Part shown: positions 10,850 through 23,400 of the stretch, in pieces
Position numbering within the stretch: position 1 is the stretch's first letter
Layout: every line of letters begins with the position of its first letter
NCBI GenBank assembly: GCA_022419385.1
Contig: JAJUBI010000004.1
Span: forward strand, 744,001-808,000
Source of the DNA: Paraconiothyrium sp. Pb-2020
Taxonomy: Eukaryota > Ascomycota > Dothideomycetes > Pleosporales > Didymosphaeriaceae
DNA: 64,000 nt
Reading direction: 5' to 3'
The notes under the pieces: model-generated
Told to the model about the DNA's origin: nothing
What the model saw: the letters and a program-made list of their open reading frames with translations, nothing else
Database searches by the model: none
Position numbers and translations under genes: made by a program

Positions 10850-13003
10850 ATCGTGCTCCTAGTCGGGCAATAGCGCGCTAGTGCATAGCTGGCCAGACTG
10901 GGTATAGCGGGCCAGTGCAGGCACCGTGGATTTGATTGCCGCACACGTAGTCGAGAAGCTCAGTGCTGGGAAAGCTTGCCTGGTTACCAGTGAGGGCGGG
11001 AGTTGCATGGTGTCCTGGAATGTTCCGTGGAGCATCGTTGAAACGGCTGTCGAAGGGGCTAGGGGCGTCAGGCTGAATTCGGGAGACGCATAGAAGAAGC
11101 ATGGGTGGCTGCACGGTCGGGGCGAGTTAGCCAGCGTAGCGGCGATGACGGGGAGCGGGGCGTAAACCGCAGTCTCCCGCCGGTAGCGGTTGAGATGTCC
11201 GGCCCTGATCCGCACGACGTCGCGGGTTCGAAGCGGCGCAGGCGGGCGTGAGGAGGTGTGATTAAGGTTAAGGTTAGGTGGTGAGGATGTATGCCACCAT
11301 GGAGGGCCGAAGGGGCCGGCTTACAGCACGATGTGGCTAGTGTACCTGCCAGTGCTCCCTGGCAGCTTCCTGTCCGGTCCGACGAGGTATCCATTGTACA
11401 CATCGAGCACCGCGATGTCGTCGCTCTCGCCGCGCCCGAGTCTGGACGTCGAATGGAAGACATCCCCATGCGATGCATCCCCACGCAACGCGGTGCCGAC
11501 TAGACAGACCTACGACGGGGCGAGAGCCTGCCTTTGTGCTGGCGTCCCGCGCCTATGCAATGGCACTTCCCGGTGTCGCCTTGGTGGCCGGGAAGAGAAG
11601 GTGCCCTCCAACGCGTGCCTTCCTCAACTCACCAGACGCGTCGCATTCACTTCCTCAACCCGCATCGCCCGCGCTGCGCTGCTCTCCCCACACGACTTCT
11701 TTTGCGAGCGGCTCTGCTCCTGGCCCCCCCGACACTGGAGCATGCGGACGCCGGACCCCCTACGCTGCAGACGTAGGCGACACACAAATTCGCCTTGGGC
11801 CCCACACAGCCTCTAGCTCCGCCTCTCCCTGTCTTTGCTCGTGAGAGCCACGGGCAGCGGGCTGTTTGCACTGCGTAGCCATGGCTCCCCTACGGACTAG
11901 CTGCTGCCGCGTCAGGGGCGGCAAACATCTCGAGAGCGGCACCACAGGCGACGGGGCCGCTACGAGCCGCACACCACCAACGGCTGCGGGAGTCCATCAC
12001 TATCACAGAGCCTCGTGCGCACGGCCGGAGTTGGGAGAGAGCGACTGTGCCCCAAACGGCGAAGCTTACATGGTGCCCCTGCGGCCTCGAATCAGCCTGC
12101 CCCGAGCAGTGGCTGCCTCGCCCACTGTAGCCGCCAATCTCACCTGCGACGAGCATTCGAGCTTCAAGATGCAGTGCACATGCGGAGCAAAGTGTAGGAT
12201 TGCCTTCGAAAACTCCGTCTACGCTTCGCTCTCGGCAGGGCCGCAGGGGCCTGCGAATCGCCCTCAGATCGGGACAATGCTGGTGACGCCGGCACCTCCT
12301 CCAGGACCGATGCCATTCGTCTGGACCCTCCTGCTGCCCCTGCATTTGCACGTTGCACCACCCAAGAGCTTGGAATACTATGCAACCTGCTCTCCAGCCG
12401 GGATCGACGCCACAACGTCTGTCTGAGTCCACGTTCCTGCCGTTTCGTCACCGTGACCGTTCCCCCGGAGCACCGTGGCACCCCTTTGGCGAGCACACTA
12501 AGCGGGCTACGAGCCGCTTGCCGGAATCAGTGCAGCCTCGACTCTATCTGGAAAGATGTATGCGAAATGGCAGTCCATCAGTCCACAGCACACGACTAGC
12601 CAATGAAGCCCGAATGAAATCTACCGGGATTTACGGACATGATCCGAGATTCAGGCTTGAGCATGCGCTGAACATCGCAATGTCCTACACCTGAATCTTG
12701 CGTTCGCCTACGTTCGACCATTTGGGCTTCTAAGCGGTACGCTTGAAACAAACAAAGCTAGGCCTTTCTAAGAAACCAGCGCGATATACACACTGCTGCA
12801 AAACATCTCTTTCGGTCATGATGCTGTACATGTTGCAGGTAGTGGAAGCATGGATTTGAAATTGAAGTGCCAAGAGACCGTCTCTACCAAGCAGCAATCC
12901 AGTACTAATAACGCGCACTCCACTCTCCAGAGCTACAATCCTAGGCCTCTTTCAGAAGCAACTGCGAGCCAGAGAAGAAGCTGATCGATTCTAACAAGGA
13001 TAA
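10850..13003. other. GC-rich, ORF-dense but apparently non-coding stretch
   Basis: 10.85-12.5 kb is visibly GC-rich and has open frames of 60-186 codons in nearly every frame on both strands, with compositions dominated by Ala, Pro, Arg, Cys and Ser and no domain. That is what stop-codon scarcity in GC-rich DNA gives. The longest (11866-12426 plus, 11890-12432 minus) oppose each other almost exactly. 12.5-13.0 kb is ordinary spacer at the gelsolin 3' side. Confidence 0.45.
11262..11278 (+). repeat. Short telomere-like run (TTAAGG, TTAAGG, TTAGG)
   Basis: Three near-copies of the fungal telomere unit TTAGGG in tandem. Too short to be a telomere remnant with confidence; it lies inside the GC-rich stretch. 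Confidence 0.35.
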
Positions 13004-14200
13004 CTATGCCTGGAGAGCGGTGACGAAGGCCCTGCCTTCATTCCCTTGCGACACCTTCGCAAAAGATACTCCGGCCGCGTCTCCCTGTTGCGCGACATAT
13101 CGCTGCACAACTTTCAGCCACATTGCTTTCTCTGCCCTGCTCGCATCCCTCCCTTCCCAAACCCAAACGGTCCTTCCCGCATCCAACAGGTACACATCAT
13201 TTCCATCCAGATCGTTCATCCCAATTGCATGTCCCTCCTTGGCAAGGCTGAACGAAAGTTGACCTTCAGAGTCGCTTAGCCGGAACAACTTCTTCGCATC
13301 GCGCTCCGTTGCGTTAGACACTGGTCTAGGAGCTTTGAACGTCGTTTCCAGCGGATTGATGTCCCCGCCGCCCAGGTAATCTACCACTACTTTGGATCGC
13401 GACTCTGCTTGACTCAGGACCTCCACTTCCACATGCTTCGCAGTAGTCATGTCGTTGACTACTTGCGCCGCCTTCAATTTTTCCATCGGTGCACAATTTT
13501 TGCCCTGCCACACAAAGATTTTGTCGCCCTTGTCAAGAACGAAAACATCGCCCTCGTCCAGGCTCTGCCATGTTGGCTCAACCTCGTGAACTAAGACATA
13601 TTCGCGACCAGCGCCAGCACTAGGGTGCTTGAAGATACGCAGCAGCGTGTCAGTATGTCTCGGCTCTTCGTGGGTCTCGACGTGTGTAAAACCGGAGCGT
13701 ACCCCACCTCGCAAGATCTTAAGGCGCGGGAACAATGCCGAAAAGGCATCTGAAGGTGACGATTGCAGCTCTCGATGTTGGATCGCTGTTCCGTGGAGGA
13801 ATTCATCCAGCTCAACTGTTTTGTACGCTGCTGTTCCAGCCTCGTCTTGACTGGTATGGTTTCCTAACCAAAAGAAGATGTCATGCACCAGCTTGTCCTG
13901 ATCCTTGTCATCTCCTTGTTCGTTTGCAGCTTTCTTTACCCGCTCACTCTGCAGGATGATGTACGAATCGCCCTCATGAAAAGAGCCATACTGCTCTTTG
14001 GGCCAAGGTACGACTTCGAAAGCTTCAATGCGCCAGATAAACAGGCCTGGCTCGCACCCGATGACGCCGTTGTTCCAAGCTGGTTCAGTAGAAGCGGACT
14101 GATGTTTGACTTTGTGATCAATATCCGAGTTAATCAGCGCGACGTTGGAATCACGCCAGTCGTACTCTTCCAGGTGAACGAGACCTTCGTGGGGTGGCAT
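13004..14200 (-). CDS. Gelsolin/severin-family actin-binding protein
   Basis: A single exon of 398 residues beginning MPPHEGLVHLEEYDWRD, the usual start of short fungal gelsolin/severin-like proteins. Three gelsolin-type repeats are visible. The first (about 45-150) includes LFIWRIEAFEVVPWP, then a YGSFHEGDSYIIL segment and HDIFFWLGNHTSQDEAG. The second (about 190-270) includes DEGDVFVLDKGDKIFVWQG. The third (about 305-395) includes DVYLLDAGRTVWVWEG. Proteins of this family sever or cap actin filaments in a calcium-dependent way in the cytosol. The length fits fragmin/severin, not six-repeat gelsolin or villin, and no villin headpiece is present. No introns and no defects are seen. Confidence 0.92.
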   Translation of the reverse strand: MPPHEGLVHLEEYDWRDSNVALINSDIDHKVKHQSASTEPAWNNGVIGCEPGLFIWRIEAFEVVPWPKEQYGSFHEGDSYIILQSERVKKAANEQGDDKDQDKLVHDIFFWLGNHTSQDEAGTAAYKTVELDEFLHGTAIQHRELQSSPSDAFSALFPRLKILRGGVRSGFTHVETHEEPRHTDTLLRIFKHPSAGAGREYVLVHEVEPTWQSLDEGDVFVLDKGDKIFVWQGKNCAPMEKLKAAQVVNDMTTAKHVEVEVLSQAESRSKVVVDYLGGGDINPLETTFKAPRPVSNATERDAKKLFRLSDSEGQLSFSLAKEGHAIGMNDLDGNDVYLLDAGRTVWVWEGRDASRAEKAMWLKVVQRYVAQQGDAAGVSFAKVSQGNEGRAFVTALQA

Positions 14201-17200
14201 AGTGGCTTCGACCAGGGGAGCGTACAGGAACTACCGCAAAACGGTTTATTCGCACGAGAAGACAAATCGCGGAACAAGCCTTGTAAGGAGTAGTGTCAAC
14301 GGGATGGAGTTGAGGTTTTTGCGAGACGGAGCTGACGCAGGGTTCCAGGCCTCAGCGGGGAATTTTGGTACCTGAAACGCGGGGCGTTTTCAAGGCTGAT
14401 TCAACGTCATCGCTCACCAAACGTCGCTGGGATACTACTAGGCAGTCTACACATGATATTGAACCGACTCCAACTTTTCCGTCAAGATCAAAGCTTGCAA
14501 TGGACTCCGTTTGCAGGGCCGCAAGGACTGTTTCCACAAGAAGCTCGAGCCTGACTGTTTGCGATTTGCGCTAGGCTACTACTACCGGTTGAAGCCACGA
14601 CGACAGCTCTACGCTGCAATGATTCGGGTAAGGATACCGCTCAACTCTACAACTATGTGATGCAATATGGCGACGTTATCACCGCCACATTCTGCCGCAT
14701 ATGCAGATAATCTCGTGCCTCTACCGGCGGTACACCATCTCACGCCTCCTGCAGTGCGGGCCGACCCATTTTGAGTATCTGTATTTTCTCAGTTGTACGA
14801 TCACATGCAGACTTGGAGTCACGTCAGTTATGGTGAGTTTTCTGGGATTTGAGCCACTCCTTCGAGAATCAACCCGTGTTGCTCAGACTATTACCCTGGG
14901 CGAATTATTGAATTTCGCCGAAGTGAGTGAGCCTGTACGCAGTAATTACAAAGTCGCTCGTATCTCCTCAAACTCGGCTCCTTCGCAAACATATCTGCCG
15001 ACCTCGATACTTTATCGGCCAACCATTTACCGTCGGAGCAAAGATTGGCACGCTCGTTAGTGGCGAGGATTTCATGACTGACTCCTGTAGACTTTATCAT
15101 TACCCATCGAGGTATGGTACCATGCATTTTCGAGTAATAGGGCAGCTTGGGTGCGCTTTGTTGTTGATTTCGTGCTACTGACGTGTCGAAGCGTACAAGC
15201 AATATTTGCGTATGTACATCTCATCAATGCGCCTACAATATCCTCCTACATCAGGTCAAGCGTACGCCTCTCAGTGATTGCCGAGTCAGAAAAACCTTGA
15301 ATGGTACAGTAGACGATATTTGCACAGTATACTGATGCAATATTTTCCCGCGTGCGCAATCCTTCCCGACTACACGCCCCCCTCCACTCGCACGAGTGTC
15401 CACAACACGCCTTTCAAGCGGCCTATCAAGCGCAAAACCTCCGCGCGCACCTTCCACCCTGTCGATTCTGCCTACACCATCCATCTCGTTTGACCACTCT
15501 TAGAGCACCGTAGGAGCGACGTCGCCGGCCACAGGGTGACTGTACACCCCCTTCACCCATCACACCGGGTACGTACCCCGTGCCACGGCTAACCCATGCT
15601 GACTCTCCTGCCTGTTGCACCCAGTCACTGCTTCCACGCGATGCTATTCCCACTCGCTTGCCGGTGTACAAGTTATCGCATCCTGTGGACCCACAGCCGT
15701 TAAGGTCCATTCGCGATCCGATCGAAAGCCTGGCATGACATGGGCATGCCGGCCTGCACGCACCCGCAATCATGCTGCTGCAGGCATTTTAGACCGGGCA
15801 TTGGAAATCACCGGCACGCATGGAGAACGTTTAGGCGGTTACCGAACGGCAAACGCCTGGCTGTTCATGCGATGACCGTTGAGCCTCCGAGTGTGCCTCG
15901 TGAAGCGATGAATCATATACTTGCTCGATGTCTGAGCTTCATGAGCCTGAGCTTTGGGGGTTGACAGCCCTATGACGTTAGGCCGGCTGTTGCCGGTATG
16001 GTGGGTGCGACGGACCTTGGAGTGCTTGGTATGCGAAATGCAGGGGTGAATCGGGGATGGAACGCAGCCGGCAATGTAGACTCGGCGACCTTGAGATAGT
16101 TGTGAATGGTCGGCCTAAAGGGGCATGCTAGGTGTGCATGTTTGAGGACCAGACTAGCACACGACTACTAGATGGGGTAGTTGGTGCACTGAGTACGTCT
16201 GTTGCGCTTCGAGGGTAGGTTTTGCGAAAGTAGCTTAGACGATAAAAGGTCGGTGCTGGATGATGATGAGGGCGTTTTGCATAGAGTTTCATGGTTTCAA
16301 AGCATGCTTTGACGATCCTTTCGTGAATGTGTAAGCTCGCGGCATTCTTTCCGAGATCTGTCTCTAGTGCTTTTGACTCTCCCTACGAAATCGGAAGGCT
16401 CGAACTCACTTCAAGCGTCTTACGATTTCAACCCAATTGACTGGCAATGCGACATTGTTCTAGTATTGATATACACTCTAATCGTTGGAGGCCTGGTAAG
16501 AGCCGCAACACCGCTTTGTTACCTCATGAACCATCGAAGTCGAGATCCAATGTCCTTGACTAATCAGCATGCAGGAAGTCCCGTCAAGTTTCCCACGAAA
16601 TGACCGTGCAAGTATCGAAGACGTGGGAAGAACGTAGAAACAGCATTATTCGGACAGTAAGCTCAAATCGAGGGTTTCCACTGGCAGGAGTAGGGGTCTT
16701 TCTTCGCCATCGTCTCCGCCGATGCGACTGATCTGTAGTTCATCTTTAGATCCTACTTGACGGTATCATACCTCATTACTATCACTCCACAGGTACATCA
16801 CCTGGCTTCAGGTGGAGGACTGTTTCATACACGGCAGTGGGATAAGCACACCATCTTGATCACAAGGGTCAAACGATTCATATACACAGGTCGTATCATG
16901 AATAGGTACGAGGCTCTCGCTGATACTAATCCGAATAGCCGGCACGAGTCCAAGGTCGAGATTCACCAAGCACCCGTGTGATACCATGGTGAGTAGATTT
17001 CACGTTCAAAAAGCCCAATATCGAATAACAACACGACTTGCTCGCCTCACAGACGAAGTACCTCGAGTGATGGACGAATTCAATCCGAACCACAGATTCT
17101 CCTTAGCCTTGTCAATCTCCCTGTCAAGCTAATATCATGGCTACTCCTTTTAAGCCTTGGCGCGAGGTACAAGCAGCAAAGCATGTGGCATGTCACTGCT

Positions 17201-18037
17201 CGTCACCGTATGGTCCACACCTAATGATCTACGTCTGCGGTCCGTACCTAGCGTCCGCTGTGGGCTTTAGAACAGTGCGCACCTACTCCTAAACGGTATT
17301 TTACTGTAGTTGGAATGCTCTAGTTGTAAGAATGTTCGTCGTAGTACGGCTTTAGATGTACTATGTTAGCAACAGTGGTCACTGACCACGCACGATGTTC
17401 AGTGAAGATTTTGAAAAGCCAAATGAGCTTCTAATTCACCGTAAAATATATACATAGACCTAGACTAATTCAATGTTCAAGTATTGCTTGCACATATGCT
17501 CTTAAAACGACAATAGCAATTATTTCACGCGAAAAATTTGGTTTCATTTCTGATATTAACCTGGCGGATATCTTCATGATCAAGCAGACTTAGAAGTCCA
17601 CCTCATTCATTCGTAGTAATTCGTAGTAGTTTGCACAAAGCAAAAACCCGACTCTGTCACTTTATCCAGGGGCGAGTATTAGAATCGTACCTGTCACCTA
17701 TTTTTGCTATCGGTTGTTTGTGTTAATATATATGAGTACCTCTTCAATGGTATTGTTGGGCCATGCTCAGGGAGCGTTTGCGGGCACCGTAGTCTCACTC
17801 ACTGGTAAGATACGGTACGTGCCTTCTTTGAAACTCGATATCACTTGATGAGTAACCCGATTACCTTCTTCGGTACAGTTGACCAACGCTCCTTCCCCGC
17901 AAGCTCTCACCGCCCCAGATATCTACAAAAGGCCTCCGACAACTCTCAATCTGCACTTCGTTTTAATACCGCCTACGAACAATACCATCTCTCAACTTAC
18001 ATTGATCACTGGTGAGAGGTTCTGCAGATCAATCGCC
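14201..18037. other. Long intergenic region, no supported gene
   Basis: 3.8 kb between the gelsolin start and the secreted protein start. Frames reach at most about 119 codons and none shows a domain or a consistent splice pattern. 17.3-17.8 kb is visibly AT-rich and includes a TATATAT run near 17725-17733, about 300 bp upstream of the secreted gene, which could belong to its promoter. I see no transposase, reverse transcriptase or terminal repeats. Confidence 0.4.
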
Positions 18038-18783
18038 ATGCCGGCAAACGCGTACCTTCTGGCCATTCTGGTCGTACTCATCCACTTTGCTACGGCGAAT
18101 TTCGACTTGTATCGTATCCACGGCCAGCAGGACACCTCAGGTTCTCCGTGGGGCACGCAACCTAACGGTTATATGGTCTTCAACAACGACCCGACCTGCG
18201 ACGACATCCCCGACCCTGACCAATTTTGGTGGGAATGTAACGATGTGAGCGGAGACAAGATTGGCGTTCGTTGCAAGGGCAAGAGCGGGTGCGGCGTCGA
18301 CGAGGTAAGTGCTCAATCGTATCAAGGCCCTAATCAGCATACCTATTGAGTTGCATCAATACTGAACTTGACTCCAGTGGCCTTGGCCTGAGATCGAAGA
18401 AGTCGAGATGCACTTCTGCACTGCCCCTGACCACCACTACAGTAAGTCTATGCCAAAGTACCTTATATACCCTCACTTGATGTGTCTGACAACGTTTGAC
18501 AGCCATCTACAAGGACAAGGGTCGCCAGGATGGCGATACTTGGTTGTGGCCCATGCTCCGCGTTGACAACTCCAAGGCCGGTGAATGCTTTGCGTATGGA
18601 GGCTATGGCTGGGACTGCCGGTGGGACCGTAGGCTTGGTAAGCGGCACCAATGGGGCCAGCGCAAGTTTCGTTGCATTACCGGTTACGAAGCGAAGGACT
18701 TCAATGATTGCCATCATGGCAATATTGGGGCTACTAACGACGCTACCGCATCCAACTCGACGGCGGTTGTTTGGGCAGCATAG
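18038..18783 (+). CDS. Cysteine-rich small secreted protein, effector-like
   Basis: Three exons (18038-18304, 18378-18441, 18503-18783) join in frame to 203 residues. The first 20 residues form a clear signal peptide (hydrophobic LLAILVVLIHFATA) with likely cleavage after A20. The mature part has nine cysteines: four in exon 1, one in exon 2 and four in exon 3. It is also rich in Trp, Gly and Asp (for example DQFWWECND, GGYGWDCRWD), suggesting a disulfide-stabilised extracellular fold. I do not recognise the family. The ATG at 18038 was preferred over the upstream continuation of the same frame because the signal peptide starts there. The odd cysteine count suggests either one free cysteine or a dimer. 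Size, secretion signal and isolation in a gene-poor stretch fit a candidate effector, but that is inference. Confidence 0.8.
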
Positions 18784-19297
18784 ACTTGGTATGCTCGGTA
18801 TGCGGGGGGGAGTCATCGCATGACTTTGAAGTCCAGTCGAAGTGTCAACGGACCTCATATCCATCACTCGAAATTTATTGGCCCATGATCAGTTGCGGAA
18901 TGGTATGAGCTTGAATGCGTCGAGTATTCTAGATTAGCGCAAGGTCTGGACATGGTAGCAAAACAGTCTTTGAATATTATACTGTATTGGGTACATTCTC
19001 GAACTTGTGAGTTCAGAAACCCGCTCCGATATCTACGTTAGCCCCGTCTCCTTCATGGATCAGATCCTGTAATTACAGCTTCTCGTCAATGAAATCACCA
19101 GGTAGACCAGCAGCGTCACGGAGGTGCACTCTATTTGTGACCACTTGAGGGACTTGAATTTGTGTTATATATGTCTTCGTAGAGCATTGCGTTACTAAGA
19201 GTTCGTCTTGTATACTGACTACCTGCCCATGCACATGGAAGTTATCATCTCTTCTCGAAAAGGCTCGTGATGATTTCTACCGATCAACATCCAACAT
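18784..19297. other. Convergent 3' spacer
   Basis: 514 bp between the tail-to-tail ends of the secreted protein gene and PEX10. It holds only their 3' regions. No gene is seen. Confidence 0.5.
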
Positions 19298-20437
19298 CTA
19301 CCCTCGCAAAGGCAATATATGCTGTGCCAAACAGCTCTGCCTACACAGCGGACACTCCGGCTTCTCCCTCGCCCAATCACTTATACACGCCCAACAGAAT
19401 ACATGACCACATGTCGTAACGCTTGGATCTTTCATACCCTCTAAGCACAACGTACACTTCCTATTGTTGTCCCCTATCCACGCCATCGCCTCATCATCAT
19501 TCAACTCATACCTCGGCTTATCCGCAACCGGTGTATTCGTCCACTTTTGCAGCTCCGTCGGCGGCGTCACGACGTCGGTCGAGGCTTCGAAAAGTAACGC
19601 ATTGTTGGCGCTATAAGCGTTGGGATCGAGCGACACCTCGGCTCCGCCTCCAACCATAGCTGATGTGCCGATAACGGCGCCGAGGCCTGGTTGTGTTATG
19701 TCGCGGGACATGGTGTTCTGGAGGTGGAGGTAGGCTTGGACGGCCATCTGGAGGATCAGGAGTACACCGAGGACTTCGTAGCCCATGCGCTGATCGCTTT
19801 CTTGGACTTGGCGCGTAAATATGTAACGGAGATTCCATATTCGCTTCGAGAGATGGTAGTAGCTCCCTGCAAAGTAGAAGGTCGCTAATGATAGCGCATA
19901 GACAGGTGATAGGGATGTGATAGTGTCCAGATTTTGGAGGATGTAGTTTTGGATGCGGGCGCCAATGGGCGTGGATATCGGCTTCGTGGTTCCATTTTCT
20001 TTCGCATGATGTTGCGCCTTCGCCTGTTTTCGTCCGTATCGTTTGAGATTTGCTTCTAATTTCGCCCGTATTCTCTTTCGAAATGCTGGTAATATCCTAC
20101 CCAATACGTAGGGCCCCAGAACACAGCTTAATATGTAGGCTGCTCTTCTCGCCAAAGCCGGCAGCCTTCCGCTCTCCCCCTCCACCTGTATGATATCACA
20201 ATATTCCTCGCCCAACGTCCGATTTCCGATCAATGTTGTGAGTCCAAGGTATAGGAGCTCGCCAAAGACACGTGTTTCCGACGTGTATGTATGTGCATAT
20301 CGCACGCCTTTGACTTTACGAAGGAGGGTTGTAAGTTGTTCGAGGAGAACGCCGCTGAAGTAGGCGTCTTTCTGGTGCGAGCGGATGACATCAGGCGAGG
20401 TGGCAAAAGGGTACACAAATCGCGGCGCGGACGACAT
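19298..20437 (-). CDS. PEX10: Peroxisome biogenesis factor 10, RING-finger E3 ligase
   Basis: One exon, 379 residues. The N-terminal Pex2/Pex10/Pex12 domain (about 1-270) carries the typical start (FVYPFATSPDVIRSHQKD), the helix LLYLGLTTLIGNRTLGEEY and hydrophobic segments that span the peroxisomal membrane. The C-terminal C3HC4 RING finger has C328, C331, C343, H345, C348, C351, C362 and C365, ending close to the C-terminus as usual. Pex10 works with Pex2 and Pex12 to ubiquitinate the cycling receptor Pex5 during matrix-protein import. I set the start at 20437 (MSSAPRFVYPF), because the 63 residues upstream in the open frame look like leader sequence and family members start near FVYPF. Confidence 0.95.
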   Translation of the reverse strand: MSSAPRFVYPFATSPDVIRSHQKDAYFSGVLLEQLTTLLRKVKGVRYAHTYTSETRVFGELLYLGLTTLIGNRTLGEEYCDIIQVEGESGRLPALARRAAYILSCVLGPYVLGRILPAFRKRIRAKLEANLKRYGRKQAKAQHHAKENGTTKPISTPIGARIQNYILQNLDTITSLSPVYALSLATFYFAGSYYHLSKRIWNLRYIFTRQVQESDQRMGYEVLGVLLILQMAVQAYLHLQNTMSRDITQPGLGAVIGTSAMVGGGAEVSLDPNAYSANNALLFEASTDVVTPPTELQKWTNTPVADKPRYELNDDEAMAWIGDNNRKCTLCLEGMKDPSVTTCGHVFCWACISDWAREKPECPLCRQSCLAQHILPLRG

Positions 20438-23400
20438 CGTGTGGAGAGGAGATATTGAGTTAGGCGGTGGGTGTGCGCAATTGGTGTCCCCGTTGTCGCG
20501 TTGCGGCGACTGATGCTCAGATGCCGAGAGATGTGGACCTCGGCTCGTGGTCCCGGGAAGCTTGGGCCATCCTCGGTGAACTTCCTTATTACACACTGTT
20601 GCACTTTCGTATTCAATTTCAATCATCAGATCATATTCTTAATCCATACCGTTCAATCTGGAAACATAACTCACTAATGGGTTATTCCAGTGTCGTTGTA
20701 GACCTTCCGACTGTATAACGCCATTGCACGACAAAAGACCGTTAGTTGAATTGACAAATTTGCACATCGCTACACCGTCCAAATTCTATGCAACCTGGGG
20801 TCTCAAGATGTCTAGCTGATACCAGGGTTTGGTGGTAGGGCCTAAGTATACAATACTCACAGGACTCGGCTCAAACCCTTCTAATCGCAATACGGAACCA
20901 GTTCTCCATAGGAAGGAATAGTCCGCATACTCAGCTTGGTTCTAATTGATACAACGATCTGCATCTTGATTAAGGGACACTGGACTGGCGCCATGCAGCT
21001 GAGGATCTCCCCGGCCAACACAGAGTCACGGGTTCGAGTTAAAGTGACTAGCTACTATTGCATCATGTGCATCCTGTGCATCATCAAACCCGGCAGCATT
21101 GAGAACGCAAACAGCGTACTTTACTATAAACTGTGCGCTCCAATACATGTTGAATATACCACTTGAAAAGGGCGGACTTCCGTCTTGCCAGAGACGGTGG
21201 ACTTATTCAGAGCCACGATTCTCACTGTCAGCTTGATTGTCTTGTTAATTGCCCTCCTCGAGCGCAATGTAGCACCTCTAAAGCCGACGCAAGTGTCGCT
21301 CGCGATTATGACAGCTCATTGTACGATCAGAGCCCAACGGCGAGGCAACAGCTACCACTGGAGTCAAACCGATTCTGGATTGACAGATGACCCCGAGAAC
21401 TAAGAGACATCACCTATGATAGGTTGAGGTCGGGGATCCATGATACTCGTGCAGAGTTAGAAATAAAGGGTCTAAGCCACTTACAAAACGGGTGGCGATG
21501 AGACTGAACACCGGCCTATGGTGTAAGGGTACCGGTCAGGGAACAAACGTGCGCCAAGGTGGTCAACACGAAGGCCGGGTCGTTTTCAGGAAACGACTTT
21601 TTGCAACCGCCTTCAGATGGACATTTTCAAAGTCCAGAGCTATAGTTTGCACGACGCCTTCAAGCACTTCCGCATCGGCTCCTCACCAGCAAACAGATGC
21701 TCCAGAAGGGTCTTGATCAGTCCCAACACAACTTCACATAGCATATTATCGAGCCTGAAGGTTTCGACTAACTCCTATTATACCACCCCTGCAATCCACG
21801 AGGACTACAATCTAGTAGTGCTGCCGCAAGCAACTAGGTGGAAACAGGAGACAAGCCCTCGCTTATCACGTGCGCTACACAACATGTTTACGTCCGTGGC
21901 CAGCAAGGGTAAGCCCAATCTGCAAGGATTCGGACAAACTTAGCCTACCGCGAGTGAAACAGTGCTACGACGCAGAGATTGTTCCGTAAAGGGCCCAAAC
22001 AGTCGGCGAAGGTGATGAACCTTTTTAAATGAAGGATAGCTGGTCGGAATCGTTCGGAGACGCTGATGAAGACTCAGAGGGGGGTTGTCCATGCAGTTCC
22101 CAGGGCTTCTGGCCGGAGTGTGGCCCCTTGCTGACCCTAGATGCGCTGTACAGTACTCTCTCCGCGCGAGTCTAGCAGCATCACTTACTGTTCTGCTTTC
22201 GAGCGAGCGTAGTGGGTATGGAACGCTGAGACGGTTGCTCCCAAAATCTCGATTCTCACACTTCTTCAAATACTAATATGCCACAAGGTCGAGTACATCG
22301 AAGCATCGTAGTGCCGATACTGGAGCCATACCTATGACCGAGTGTTAGGCATAACTTCACATGGGTTCCTATAGATTACGGAAGATTCAGCAAAACAACG
22401 GCATTCTTAAAGCAACTCTTACTGCGTTTGAGTACTCTAGCCGAGTTGCCCAATCAGACCCATGCACTTCTGATCAAGATGGCGTTACAGATCCTGGCAA
22501 TGGCTTAGACCCGGCCCGTCTTCCGCTCATCACACAAGTGTACCGAAAACTTCTCGCCAAAACAGTGTCAGAACGAACTTGAACTTGAGTCGTTGAATCT
22601 GCAACGACTTTCGACGGAACTGTGTCAAAAAAATCGGAGTGCGTCAAAGCATGTGGTGACAATGTTCCAAAATTCGAAGAAAGCCCTGTAGACATTCTCA
22701 CCCACTGCATCGACTTGGTTGGATTTCCTCATTCCAAGTTCTTTATAACATCCTGTGACGTGTGCGAGGTCTTGGGCTCAACCAACACAAGCATGTATCG
22801 CTGCGTCATCTTGAACTCGATGGCGGTAAAATCGCTATGGCACAAGTAAGGTTTCATAAACAGGTCGAAGCGATGCGTTGAGACGGATGGACGGTAAATC
22901 GAAAAGGTGGATTTGAATAAGAAGTGAAGAGTACTCCTGCGCATGGCTGGGGACGTGCGCCGTTTCACAACATGTTTGCCGCCACTTGAATACGAGGAAA
23001 TCAAGTGATGCCTGCTCATGTGAGGCCGCTTCTTTTGCCTCACTCGTTCTGAGGCTAAACAGGGTATCCAGGATCGACAATACTGCAGACAACGAAGAAG
23101 CAGTTGAGAATGAAAAGAAAAACGAGGTCGACGAAGATACAATCCTTCCTCCAACGTCTGCTGATCCTGCTGATCCTGCCATAAATCTTTTCGCTGTGTT
23201 TACGATCATCAATGCCGCGTACCAGGACCATCGCTGCTGTCATATGGAGAAAGCCTGCAATCCTCTCACTATGTTGCGTGACAGCTCCTTTATCAACCTC
23301 GCCTATTAGTGAAACGAATAACGTGAACATCGATCGACGATGAATAAGACGCTAATATTATTAGAGATTTATATCCGTGGTACGAGAATAACGAGAATTG

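Noticed and set aside
11866..12432. Opposing frames of 186 and 180 codons
   Set aside because: They cover the same DNA on opposite strands, with no family features and GC-driven composition.
21015..21050. GGGTTCGAG within a 6-bp inverted repeat (AGTCAC/GTGACT)
   Set aside because: The loop is too long for a T-arm and no other tRNA parts are visible.
22729..23330. Cluster of opposing frames of 91-141 codons
   Set aside because: No consistent splice model, no domain, and both strands are equally open.
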